DNA from: Baekduia soli
GTDB taxonomy: Bacteria; Actinomycetota; Thermoleophilia; Solirubrobacterales; Solirubrobacteraceae
Length of the DNA stretch: 64,000 bases
Direction of reading: 5' to 3'
Assembly: GCF_007970665.1 (NCBI RefSeq)
Contig: NZ_CP042430.1
Span: forward strand, 2,976,001 to 3,040,000
In this document: one piece after another, positions 33,235 to 41,411 of the stretch
Position numbering within the stretch: the stretch's first letter is position 1
Layout: each line of letters opens with the position of its first letter
Notes under the pieces: generated by a model
What the model was told of the DNA's origin: nothing
Database searches by the model: none
Seen by the model: the letters and a program-made list of their open reading frames with translations, nothing else
Made by a program: the position numbers and the translations under genes

Positions 33235-34335
33235 ATGGCGATCGAGTTCTCCGCGGCCGTCCGCCGCATCCCCGTCTACCCCGCGGCCGCCGCCTACGCG
33301 CTGCCCGAGGACGTCGCGCTCCTGGCCTCCAACGAGTCCCCGGAGCCGCCGATCCCGGCGGTCGTGGCCGCGGTCCAGGCCGTGCTGACCGGCGTCAACC
33401 GCTACCCCGACCCCACCAACAGCAAGCTGCGCGGCGCGCTCAGCGACCGCTACGACGTGCCGGCCTCGCGCATCGCGATCGGCAACGGATCGTGCGACAT
33501 CCTGCTCGCCGCCGGCGAGGCGCTGCTGGAGCCCGGGGCCGAGGTCGTCTACGCCTGGCCGTCGTTCAGCGTCTACCCGCACATCTCGGCGGCGACCGGC
33601 GCCACGGCGATCCAGGTGCCGCTCAACGACCGCCACGAGCACGACCTCGAGGCGATGCTCGCCGAGATCACGGTGGCCACCCGGCTCGTCGTCGTGTGCA
33701 ACCCGAACAACCCGACGTCGACCGCCCTGCCGCTGGCCGACGTCGCGGCCTTCGTCGAGCGGGTGCCGCCGCACGTCTGCCTGCTGCTCGACGAGGCCTA
33801 CTGCGAGTACAACATGCTCGACGACCCCGATGCGTCGATCGCGCTGCTGGCCAGGCACCCCAACCTGGTGCTCCTGCGGACCTTCAGCAAGGTGTACGGG
33901 CTCTGCGGGCTGCGGGTCGGCTACGCGCTGTGCGGAAGCGACGCGTTCGTCACCGCGGTCAACCAGGTCCGCCAGCCCTTCTTCTGCAACGCCGCCGCGC
34001 AGGCCGCCGCGACGGAGGCGCTCAAGCACTCCGACGCCGTCGCCCAGCGGGTCGAGCGGGCGATCATCGCGCGGGTCGAGCTCGAGGACGGCCTGGCGGA
34101 GCTGGGCATCCGCGCGGCCGAGTCGCAGGCCAACTTCGCCTGGTTCGACCTGCCCGTCGACGAGGACGCCGACCCGGCCGAGGCCGAGCGCGACATCGTC
34201 CGCACCCTCGGCGAGCGCGGCGTGCAGGTCCGCGCCGGCACGGCGCTCGGCCGCCCAGGCGCGCTGCGGGTCACCTACGGCACCCCGGAGCAGAACGCGC
34301 GGTTCCTGCGCGAGCTGGGAGATCTGCTCGCCTAG
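33235..34335 (+). CDS. hisC: Class I aminotransferase, HisC-like
   Basis: A 366-residue PLP-dependent enzyme. The PLP lysine is K219 in TFSKVYGLCGLRVGY. LASNESPEPP, NRYPDPTNSKLRGAL, IGNGSCDILL, CNPNNPTS and DEAYCEY all match the histidinol-phosphate aminotransferase subfamily. Because it lies between chorismate mutase and DAHP synthase rather than in a his operon, it may serve as the aromatic aminotransferase that makes phenylalanine and tyrosine. HisC enzymes in some bacteria do both. A strong hairpin ends the unit. Confidence 0.85.
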   Translation: MAIEFSAAVRRIPVYPAAAAYALPEDVALLASNESPEPPIPAVVAAVQAVLTGVNRYPDPTNSKLRGALSDRYDVPASRIAIGNGSCDILLAAGEALLEPGAEVVYAWPSFSVYPHISAATGATAIQVPLNDRHEHDLEAMLAEITVATRLVVVCNPNNPTSTALPLADVAAFVERVPPHVCLLLDEAYCEYNMLDDPDASIALLARHPNLVLLRTFSKVYGLCGLRVGYALCGSDAFVTAVNQVRQPFFCNAAAQAAATEALKHSDAVAQRVERAIIARVELEDGLAELGIRAAESQANFAWFDLPVDEDADPAEAERDIVRTLGERGVQVRAGTALGRPGALRVTYGTPEQNARFLRELGDLLA

Positions 34336-34351
34336 GGCTCGCGCCGGCCGG

Positions 34352-34390
34352 ATGGCGCGTTGGTGGGGCATGACCCCACCCAGGCGCCAT
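34352..34390 (+). terminator. Long hairpin terminator after hisC
   Basis: Outer arms ATGGCGC (34352-34358) and GCGCCAT (34384-34390) and inner arms GGTGGGG (34362-34368) and CCCCACC (34374-34380) form a nested hairpin 16 bases after the hisC stop. It separates the aroH-hisC unit from the leader of the DAHP synthase. Confidence 0.65.
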
Positions 34391-34500
34391 CGAGTCCCCG
34401 GCGGGGCCCGGGCCCCGACGGCCCGCGCGTTCGCGCCCGCGCCGCCGGCGCCCGTCCCCGCACGCCCGCGGCGCGTGTCTGCTTCAATACCTCCCGCCTG

Positions 34501-34605
34501 ATGTCCCGCCCCGTCGACACGCGCGCTCCTCACGCCGGCCCCACGGCCGCCGCGCGCGCTGCCGTGGGCGTGGACCTTGCTGCTTGGTATTGGCGATTTA
34601 GCTAG
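34501..34605 (+). CDS. Aromatic leader peptide (34 codons)
   Basis: A short frame from ATG 34501 to TAG 34603-34605, ending AAWYWRFS. Trp, Tyr, Trp and Phe codons lie at 34585-34593 and 34597-34599, right before the stop. That makes all three aromatic amino acids control codons for a gene that starts their synthesis. The stretch from CTT at 34576 (CTT GCT GCT TGG TAT TGG CGA TTT AGC) uses AT-rich codons such as TAT, TTT and CGA that are rare in the neighbouring genes. The start may be leaderless from an ATACCT box 8 bases upstream (34487-34492); the in-frame GTGs near 34564 and 34570 are alternatives. The last base of the stop begins the downstream RNA stem. Confidence 0.65.
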   Translation: MSRPVDTRAPHAGPTAAARAAVGVDLAAWYWRFS

Positions 34606-34683
34606 GCGCTCGGCCGGCCGTGAGGCCGTGTCCGCACCGGACCCCTCGGGTCGAGCGCCGAAGCCACGCTGGCGCGTGCCAGC
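34605..34683 (+). promoter_or_regulatory. Attenuator-like RNA structures before the DAHP synthase gene
   Basis: An 8-bp stem GGCGCTCG (34605-34612) / CGAGCGCC (34652-34659) encloses two small perfect hairpins (CGGCC-GTGA-GGCCG, 34615-34628; GTCCG-CAC-CGGAC, 34630-34642). A further hairpin GCTGGC-GCGT-GCCAGC (34668-34683) follows. GCGCC (34655-34659) can instead pair with GGCGC (34671-34675), which breaks both the first stem and the last hairpin. A ribosome stalled on the aromatic codons would cover 34605-34612 and favour the alternative. No T-run follows the last hairpin. Confidence 0.55.
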
Positions 34684-34696
34684 ACGCATCGCCACC

Positions 34697-34702
34697 TAGA
34701 CT
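34697..34702 (+). promoter_or_regulatory. Possible second promoter for the DAHP synthase gene
   Basis: TAGACT lies 29 bases before the ATG at 34732. If active, it would bypass the leader peptide. A good ribosome site, AAGGA (34720-34724), lies 7 bases before the ATG, so this gene is translated from a leadered mRNA. Confidence 0.35.
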
Positions 34703-34731
34703 CCAAGACCAAGCACCAGAAGGAACACAAG

Positions 34732-35778
34732 ATGATGATCGTGATGAAGCCGACGGCCACCGACGAGCAGGTGCAGGCCGTCATCGAGCGGATCGAGTCC
34801 GTCGGCGCGCAGGCCCACCCCAGTCGCGGGGAGGAGGTCACCGTGATCGGCGCGATCGGCGACCGCGAGCACGTCGCGCGCCTGGGCCTGGAGGGCCACG
34901 AGGGCGTCGAGAAGGTCGTCCCGATCCTCAAGCCCTACAAGCTGGCCTCGACCCAGCTCAAGGGCGAGGCCCGCACGGTGCTGGAGATCGGCGGCCGGCG
35001 AATCGGCGGCGACCACTTCGCCCTCATCGCCGGCCCCTGCACCGTCGAGACGCGCGACCAGACGCTCGACACCGCCGACGCGATGCTGGCCGCCGGCGCC
35101 ACGATGTTCCGCGGCGGCGCCTACAAGCCGCGCACGTCGCCCTACGCGTTCCAGGGCCTGGGCCAGGAGGGCCTGCGCCTGCTCGCCGAGGCCAAGGAGC
35201 GCACCGGCCTGCCGATCGTCACCGAGCTCATGGACGCCCGTGACATCGAGGCCGTCGCCGAGGTCGCCGACGTCATCCAGATCGGCGCGCGCAACATGCA
35301 GAACTACCCCTTGCTGAGCGAGATCGGCCGCAGCGGGATCCCCGTGCTCATCAAGCGCGGGCTCTCGAGCACGCTCGAGGAGCTCATCATGGCCGCCGAG
35401 TACGTCCTCAAGGAGGGCAACGAGGCCGTCATGCTCTGTGAGCGCGGCATCCGCACCTTCGAGACCGCCTACCGCTTCACGCTGGACCTCACGGCGATCC
35501 CCGTGCTCAAGGAGATGACGCACCTGCCCGTCGTCGTCGACCCCAGCCACGCCGCCGGGCGCCGCGCGCTCGTTGAGCCCCTGTCGCTCGCCGCCGCGGC
35601 CGCGGGGGCCGACGGCATCATCGTCGAGTGCCACCCCGAGCCCGACGAGGCGATCTGCGACGGGCCGCAGCAGCTGCGCGTCGACGGGTTCGCCGAGTAC
35701 GCGGCCAAGGTCGAGCAGGCCGCGATCCTCGGCGGCAAGCTGCCCTTCGGCGCCACCGCCGCGGCCGCCCGGGCGTGA
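34732..35778 (+). CDS. aroF: DAHP synthase, type I-beta with N-terminal regulatory domain
   Basis: A 348-residue 3-deoxy-D-arabino-heptulosonate-7-phosphate synthase (PEP plus erythrose-4-phosphate), the first step of the shikimate pathway. Residues 1-75 form a ferredoxin-like domain (MMIVMKPTATDEQVQAVIER) as in the Thermotoga-type enzyme, where it mediates feedback inhibition. The catalytic barrel has IAGPCTVETRDQ, RGGAYKPRTSPYAFQG, IGARNMQNYPLL, VLIKRGLSST and VVDPSHAAGRR. It is preceded by the aromatic leader and structured region, so both transcript and protein may respond to aromatic amino acids. Its stop overlaps tyrA by GTGA. Confidence 0.95.
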   Translation: MMIVMKPTATDEQVQAVIERIESVGAQAHPSRGEEVTVIGAIGDREHVARLGLEGHEGVEKVVPILKPYKLASTQLKGEARTVLEIGGRRIGGDHFALIAGPCTVETRDQTLDTADAMLAAGATMFRGGAYKPRTSPYAFQGLGQEGLRLLAEAKERTGLPIVTELMDARDIEAVAEVADVIQIGARNMQNYPLLSEIGRSGIPVLIKRGLSSTLEELIMAAEYVLKEGNEAVMLCERGIRTFETAYRFTLDLTAIPVLKEMTHLPVVVDPSHAAGRRALVEPLSLAAAAAGADGIIVECHPEPDEAICDGPQQLRVDGFAEYAAKVEQAAILGGKLPFGATAAAARA

Positions 35779-36868
35779 GCGACGGCGCGGCGGGCGCGGG
35801 CCCGCCGCTGCGCCTCGCCCTGCTCGGCATCGGGCTCATCGGCGGCTCGGTCGGGCTGGCGGCGCGCGAGCGGCTCGGTGCGCACGTCACGGGGTGGGAC
35901 CCCGACCCCGCCGTGCGCGACCGCGCCCTGCAGCGCGGCGTGGTCGACGCGGTCGTCGCCCAGCCCTCCGCGCTGGGCCCGCCGACGTCGCGCTCGTCGC
36001 GTCGCCCGTCGATGCGCTGCGGGTCACCGTCGACGCGGCCTGCGCGGCCTGCGACGGCGCGGTCGTCACCGACGTCGGCTCCACGAAGCGCGCGCTCGTC
36101 GAGCACGCGCCGATCGAGCGCTTCATCGGCGGCCACCCGCTGGCCGGGGCCGAGGTCGCCGGCGTCGAGCACGCCCGCGCCGACCTCTTCGACCAGGCCA
36201 CCTGGTACCTCACGCCGCGCCCCGGCAGCCCGGGCGTGCTGCTCGAGCGCCTGCACCGCTTCGTCGCCGGGCTCGGCGCGGTGCCGACCGTCATCGGCCA
36301 CGCCGAGCACGACCGGCTCATGGCCGCCTTCTCGCACGTCCCTCACGTCATCGCCAACGCCATGGTCGTGCAGGCCACGCGGGCGCTGGGCGGCGAGGCC
36401 ATCCCGGTCGTCGGGCCCAGCTTCCGCGACGCCACCCGCGTAGCGGGCGCCAACCCGCCGCTGTGGGCCGGCATCTACGCGTCCAACCGCGAGGCCGTCC
36501 TCGCCCAGCTCGACGCCACCATCGACGTCCTGGCGCAGGCCCGTGCGCTGCTGGCCCAGCCCGACGGCCGCGACGCGCTGGAGGCCTGGCAGGCACAGGC
36601 CGCCGAGCAGCGCCGCGCGCTGCTGGACGTCGGCATGACCGGCGGCCCGCTGCGCGAGATCCGCGCGGTCGTGCCCAACCGTCCCGGCGTGATCGCCGAT
36701 CTCGCCCTCACCCTCAGCGCCGCGGGGATCAACATCCACGACATGAGCCTCTCGCCCCAGCCCGACTTCCGCAGCGGCGAGGTCGCCCTGTGGGTGGCCG
36801 AGGCCCTCGAGCCGCGCGCCCGCGAGCTCGTCGGCGACGTCCTCGCCCGACCGGAGGACGCCGCATGA
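35775..36868 (+). CDS. tyrA: Prephenate dehydrogenase with ACT domain, frameshifted by one base
   Basis: NAD(P)-dependent enzyme of tyrosine synthesis. The first frame gives the Rossmann start LALLGIGLIGGSVGLAARE and continues to QPSALG. At GGGCCC (35975-35980) the frame breaks and the expected ADVALVASPVDALRVTV follows in another frame. It then runs through DVGSTKRALVEH, FIGGHPLAGAE and FSHVPHVIANAM to an ACT domain (VVPNRPGVIADLALTL) and TGA 36866-36868. One added C restores 364 residues. The start is GTG 35775 in GTGA; the stop overlaps aroA by ATGA. Error in the sequence is the likeliest cause. Confidence 0.88.
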
Positions 36869-38166
36869 GCCGCGCCCGCTTCGACCACGCCCGCCGCCTG
36901 CGCGGGTCCGTCACGCCGCCGTCGGACAAGTCGATCTCGCACCGCGCGGCCATCCTCGGCGCGATGGCGTCCGAGCCCGTCCGGGTGCGCAACTACCTGC
37001 ACGCCGAGGACACCGTCTCGTCGCTGGAGGCGATGCGGGCGCTCGGCGCGCTGGTGACCATCGACGCCGACGAGGTCGTCATCCGCGGGACCGGCCTGCG
37101 CGAGACGGGGGAGGCCGACGGGCCGATCGACGTCGGCAACGCCGGCACGCTGATGCGGCTGCTGCCGGGGTGGCTGGCCGGGCAGGAGGGACGGTCCTAC
37201 ACGCTGGACGGCGACGCGTCGATCCGCCGCCGGCCCGTGGACCGCATCGCCGAGCCGCTGCGGCGCATGGGCGCGGTCATCGACGCCACCGACGGTCGCC
37301 TGCCGCCGTTCACGGTGCACGGCACCCGCCTGACGGCCATCGACTACGAGCTGCCGGTCGCCAGCGCCCAGGTCAAGAGCTGCGTCCTGCTCGCCGGCCT
37401 GATGGCCGAGGGCGCCACGACGGTCGTCGAGCCCGTCCCGTCCCGCGACCACACGGAGCGCATGCTCGCCGGCGCGGGGGTGACCGTGCATCGCGACGGC
37501 GCGCGCATCACGGTGTCGGGCGTCGACGAGCTCACCCCGGAGGACCTCGTCGTGCCCGGCGACCCGTCATCGGCCGCGTTCATGATCGCCGCCGCCGTGC
37601 TCGTCCCCGGCTCGCGGATCACCGTGCGCGCCACGGGAACGAACTGGACCCGCACCGGCTTCCTGCGGATCCTGCAGCGCATGGGCGGCATCGTGGTCGG
37701 CGACCTGGAGGACGCCCCGGGCGACGCCGTCCCCGGCCACGAGCCGCTCGGCGACCTCGAGGTCGCCCACGGCCCGCTCATCGGCACCGTCGTGGAGGCC
37801 GGCGAGGTTCCGCTGGCCATCGACGAGCTGCCGCTCGTGGCGCTGCTGGGCTGCTTCGCCGAGGGCGAGACGGTCGTGCGCGGCGCCCAGGAGCTGCGGC
37901 TGAAGGAGTCCGACCGCATCGCGACGGTCGTCGACGGCCTGCGCGCGCTGGGCGGCGAGCTCGAGGCCACCGACGACGGCTTCGTCGTGACGGGCACCGG
38001 CGGCCTGCGCGGCGGCACGATCGGCTCGCACGGCGACCACCGCCTCGCGATGCTCGGCGCGGTGGCGGGCCTGGCCTCCTCCGACGGGGTCACCGTCGAC
38101 GGGATGGAGGCCGCCGCGGTGTCCTACCCGACGTTCACGGACGACCTGGCGCGCCTGCTGGGCTAG
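36865..38166 (+). CDS. aroA: EPSP synthase
   Basis: A 433-residue 3-phosphoshikimate 1-carboxyvinyltransferase, the sixth shikimate step. Motifs are PSDKSISHRAAILGAM, VGNAGTLMRLLPG, RRPVDRIAEPLRRMGA, LPVASAQVKSCVLLAGL, PGDPSSAAFMIAAA, LRLKESDRI and GDHRLAMLGAVAGL. The NAGTLMR and SAQVKS forms look more like the Bacillus-type than the E. coli-type enzyme, but the class is not certain. It is coupled to tyrA by ATGA. Its 3' end overlaps the convergent MFS gene by 32 bases, so the plus-strand unit ends here. Confidence 0.96.
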   Translation: MSRARFDHARRLRGSVTPPSDKSISHRAAILGAMASEPVRVRNYLHAEDTVSSLEAMRALGALVTIDADEVVIRGTGLRETGEADGPIDVGNAGTLMRLLPGWLAGQEGRSYTLDGDASIRRRPVDRIAEPLRRMGAVIDATDGRLPPFTVHGTRLTAIDYELPVASAQVKSCVLLAGLMAEGATTVVEPVPSRDHTERMLAGAGVTVHRDGARITVSGVDELTPEDLVVPGDPSSAAFMIAAAVLVPGSRITVRATGTNWTRTGFLRILQRMGGIVVGDLEDAPGDAVPGHEPLGDLEVAHGPLIGTVVEAGEVPLAIDELPLVALLGCFAEGETVVRGAQELRLKESDRIATVVDGLRALGGELEATDDGFVVTGTGGLRGGTIGSHGDHRLAMLGAVAGLASSDGVTVDGMEAAAVSYPTFTDDLARLLG

Positions 38167-39411
38167 CCTCGCGCAGCCGCGCCGCGTGCAGCTGGCCGTC
38201 CTCGGCGCGCAGCCCGGGGACGACGTAGAGCAGCGCCAGCGTCACGAACGTCGCCGCCGCGCCGCACACCACGAGCATCGTCCCGGCGCCGGCCAGCGCC
38301 GCGATCGGGCCCGTCAGCGCGAACGACACCGGGGTCAGCCCGACGGACACCAGCCAGTCCATGGAGGACACCCGGCCGCGCATCCGCGGCGGGACCCGCA
38401 CCTGCATCAGCGTGCGCCACACGGGGTTGCCGGCCCCGCTGAGCAGGCCGTAGGCCAGGCCGACGACGACCATCTGCCACACCGCGCCGGCCAGGCCGAA
38501 GCCCACGAGCGACAGCGCCGCCAGCCCCCACGTCCAGTACAGGAAGGTGACCTCGCGCCGGGGCGTGCCGAAGTGGCCGACGGCGAACGTCCCCAGCGCG
38601 GTCCCCGCGCCTCCGGCGGCGAGCACGAGCCCGAAGGCGCCCGCGTCGGAGCCCAGGTCGTGCTTGATGCGGAACGGGACGAGGACCTCCATGGGGCCGA
38701 GGAAGACCAGCAGCGCCAGGGCCGCCGCCACGAGCGTGCCCCACAGCCAGGTCTGGGTCCGCACGAAGGCCGCCGCCTCGCGCAGCTGGACGGCCAGCGG
38801 CTCGTGCGGCTCGGTGCCGGCGCGGGCCGGGCCGCGGCTGCGCATCGCCAGCAGGCAGGCGACGGACACCGCGAACGTCCCGGCGTCGACGAGGAACGCG
38901 CCGCCGTCCCCAACGCCGCGACGATCGCGCCGCCCAGCGCCGGCCCGACGAGCCGCATGGCCAGCGGGCGCAGCGACAGCGACAGCGCGTTGGCCTGCAG
39001 CAGGACGGCCTCCGGGACCAGCTCGGGCAGGATGGAGCCCATCGCCGGGCCCGACAGGCCCTCGCCGACGCCGTAGGCGAACCCGAGCACCATGAGGTGC
39101 CAGATCGCCAGGTCGCCCGTGAGCGCCAGCGCGGCGGCCACGCCGAGGGCGACGAGCCGCACGACGTCGGCCGCGACGAGCAGCCGGCGCTTGTCCATGC
39201 GGTCCGCCAGGACGCCGCCCACGAGCAGGAACAGGAGGATCCCGACCGACCACGCGACCCCGACGAGCGAGAGCGCCGTGGGGCCGTCGGAGCGCTGCAG
39301 CACGGCGAACGCCTGGGCGACCATGAAGATCCCGTCGCCCAGCAGGGACACCAGCGTCCCCGCGAACAGGAGCGCGAAGTCACGCTCGCGCAGGGGACCC
39401 AGGAGGCGCAT
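38135..39411 (-). CDS. MFS transporter, frameshifted by one base
   Basis: A 12-helix-type major facilitator related to the MFS_3 / enterobactin-exporter group. The N-terminal frame starts [20 protein letters not shown] and carries [21 protein letters not shown], the loop 2-3 motif, through to [10 protein letters not shown]. The C-terminal frame resumes at [19 protein letters not shown] and ends AGAPGRP. The break lies in a four-base run (CCCC on plus, 38908-38911). One added G on the coding strand restores 425 residues. Substrate unknown. It lies on the opposite strand between aroA and cmk. Confidence 0.85.
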
Positions 39412-39447
39412 GCGACGGGCGAGGATGCCACACCGCTCGCGGGGCCC

Positions 39448-39453
39448 TACCCT
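39448..39453 (+). promoter_or_regulatory. -10 box for cmk-der
   Basis: TACCCT ends 6 bases before the GTG at 39460. Confidence 0.5.
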
Positions 39454-39459
39454 CGACGC

Positions 39460-40056
39460 GTGCTTGTGGCCATCGACGGACCCGCCGGAGCGGGCAAGTC
39501 CACCGTGGCGCGCGCGGTCGCGCACGCCCTGGGCTTCACCTACCTCGACACCGGGGCCATGTACCGCTGCGCCGCGCTGGCCTCCCTGCGCGGCGCCGGG
39601 ACCGTCGACGCGGCGCGCATCGCCTTCGCCGAGGACCGCGTGCTGCTCGACGGCGAGGACGTCACGACGGCGATCAGGACGCCCGGGGTCACCGAGCGCG
39701 CCTCCGAGGTCGCCGCGCGGCCCGAGGTGCGCGAGGCGCTCATCGCCCGCCAGCGCGAGCTCATCGCCGGAGGCGACTGGGTCGCCGAGGGCCGCGACAT
39801 CGCCACCGTCGTGGCGCCCGACGCCGAGGTCAAGGTCTTCCTGACCGCCTCCCCGCAGGAGCGCGCGCGGCGCCGCGCCGCCGAGCTGGGCGCCGACGCG
39901 GGCGTCGTCGCCCGCGAGCTGGCGCTGCGCGACGAGCGCGACAGCGGCCACGGCCGCACGACCCTGCACCCGGCGCCCGGCGCCACGCCGCTGGACACCA
40001 CCGGCCTGTCGATCGACGAGGTCGTGCAGGCCATCGTCGCCCGGGTGCCGCGATGA
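39460..40056 (+). CDS. cmk: Cytidylate kinase
   Basis: A 198-residue (d)CMP kinase. It has the P-loop [18 protein letters not shown], the LDTGAMYR substrate motif, and [24 protein letters not shown] followed by a helical lid with Arg residues ([11 protein letters not shown]). The enzyme is a little shorter than the E. coli one, mainly in the CMP-binding insert. The start is GTG 39460; the frame is open upstream to 39097, but that part is antisense to the MFS gene. It overlaps der by ATGA, the usual cmk-der arrangement. Confidence 0.94.
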   Translation: MLVAIDGPAGAGKSTVARAVAHALGFTYLDTGAMYRCAALASLRGAGTVDAARIAFAEDRVLLDGEDVTTAIRTPGVTERASEVAARPEVREALIARQRELIAGGDWVAEGRDIATVVAPDAEVKVFLTASPQERARRRAAELGADAGVVARELALRDERDSGHGRTTLHPAPGATPLDTTGLSIDEVVQAIVARVPR

Positions 40057-41411
40057 GCACCGACGCGCCCATGACCCGCGGCCCGAAGGTCGCGATCCTC
40101 GGCTACCCCAACGTCGGCAAGTCCTCGCTGGTCAACCGGCTCAGCGAGACCCGCGTGGCCGTGGTGCACGAGCGCCCCGGCGTCACGCGCGACCGCCACG
40201 AGGTGCCGTGCGAGTGGAACGGCCGGCGCTTCACGCTCATCGACACCGGCGGCATGGACTTCCTCGACGACGACCCGATGGCCGGGTCGATCCGCGAGCA
40301 GGCCCAGGCCGCGATGGCCGACGCCGACCTCGGCGTCCTGGTCGTCGACGCCCAGGCCGGGGCGCGGCCCGGGGACGCGGAGCTGGCCGACCTGCTGCGC
40401 CGCTGGCACAAGCCGGTCATCGTCGCCGCCAACAAGGTCGACGACGTCAAGGACACGTCCCTGGCGCTGGACTTCCACCGCCTCGGCCTCGGCGACCCGC
40501 TGCCGGTCAGCGCCGCGCAGGGCCTGGGCACGGGCGACCTGCTGGACCGCGTGGTCGAGCTGCTGCCCGAGGGCGACGCCGTCGACGAGGACGACGACAT
40601 CATCCGCCTGGCCCTCATCGGGCGCCCGAACGTCGGCAAGTCCTCGCTGGTCAACCGCTTCATGAACTCCGAGCGCGTGATCGTCAGCGAGGTGGCGGGC
40701 ACCACGCGCGATGCGATCGACCTGCCCCTCGAGGTCGACGGCCGCCGCGTCATCGTCGTCGACACGGCGGGCATGCGCCGGCAGTCCAAGGTCACCGAGT
40801 CGGTCGAGTACTACACCACCCTGCGCTCGCAGCGGGCGGTCGAGCGCGCCGACGTCGCCCTCGTGATCTGCGACGCCCACGACGGCGTCACCGCCCAGGA
40901 CCTGCGCATCGCCGATCTCGCGATGCGCGAGGGGTGCGCCACCGCGCTCGTGCTCAACAAGTGGGACATCGCCGCCATGGAGGAGTCCGACCTCGACCAC
41001 GAGCGGGCCAAGGTCCGCAACAAGCTGCGCCTGCGACCCAAGGTCCTCACCGTGTCGGCCAAGAGCGGGCGCAACGTCGAGCGGCTGCTCAAGGAGGCGA
41101 TCATCCTCGGCGACCGCGTCAGCACGCGCATCCCGACCCCGCAGCTCAACCGCTTCATCAGCGAGGTCGTGCAGGAGCGCCAGCCGCCGGCCAAGCAGGG
41201 CAGCCGGCTGCGCCTGCTCTACATGTCGCAGTTCGAGACGCGCCCGCCGCGGTTCGCCATCCAGATCAACTCGCGCAACCGGGTGACGCGCGACTACGCC
41301 TACTTCATCGAGAATCGGCTGCGTGCTCGCTACGGGATGGACGGGATCCCCCTGATCATCGACTTCAACGAGCGGGGCAGCCGGCGTGAGGGCAAGCACG
41401 CCGAGCGCTAG
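40053..41411 (+). CDS. der: Ribosome-associated GTPase Der (EngA)
   Basis: A 452-residue double GTPase needed for 50S subunit assembly. The two G domains are visible: first [14 protein letters not shown] with DTGG and NKVD, then [14 protein letters not shown] with DTAG and NKWD. A C-terminal KH-like domain follows ([18 protein letters not shown], ending [16 protein letters not shown]). All switch motifs are intact. It overlaps cmk at its start by four bases and the next gene (DUF3352-like) at its end by 26 bases. Confidence 0.97.
   Translation: MSTDAPMTRGPKVAILGYPNVGKSSLVNRLSETRVAVVHERPGVTRDRHEVPCEWNGRRFTLIDTGGMDFLDDDPMAGSIREQAQAAMADADLGVLVVDAQAGARPGDAELADLLRRWHKPVIVAANKVDDVKDTSLALDFHRLGLGDPLPVSAAQGLGTGDLLDRVVELLPEGDAVDEDDDIIRLALIGRPNVGKSSLVNRFMNSERVIVSEVAGTTRDAIDLPLEVDGRRVIVVDTAGMRRQSKVTESVEYYTTLRSQRAVERADVALVICDAHDGVTAQDLRIADLAMREGCATALVLNKWDIAAMEESDLDHERAKVRNKLRLRPKVLTVSAKSGRNVERLLKEAIILGDRVSTRIPTPQLNRFISEVVQERQPPAKQGSRLRLLYMSQFETRPPRFAIQINSRNRVTRDYAYFIENRLRARYGMDGIPLIIDFNERGSRREGKHAER

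Noticed and set aside
34332-34520. Minus-strand 62-codon frame in the hisC-aroF gap
   Set aside because: Arg/Gly/Pro-rich composition, antisense to the hisC terminator and leader; no support for coding.
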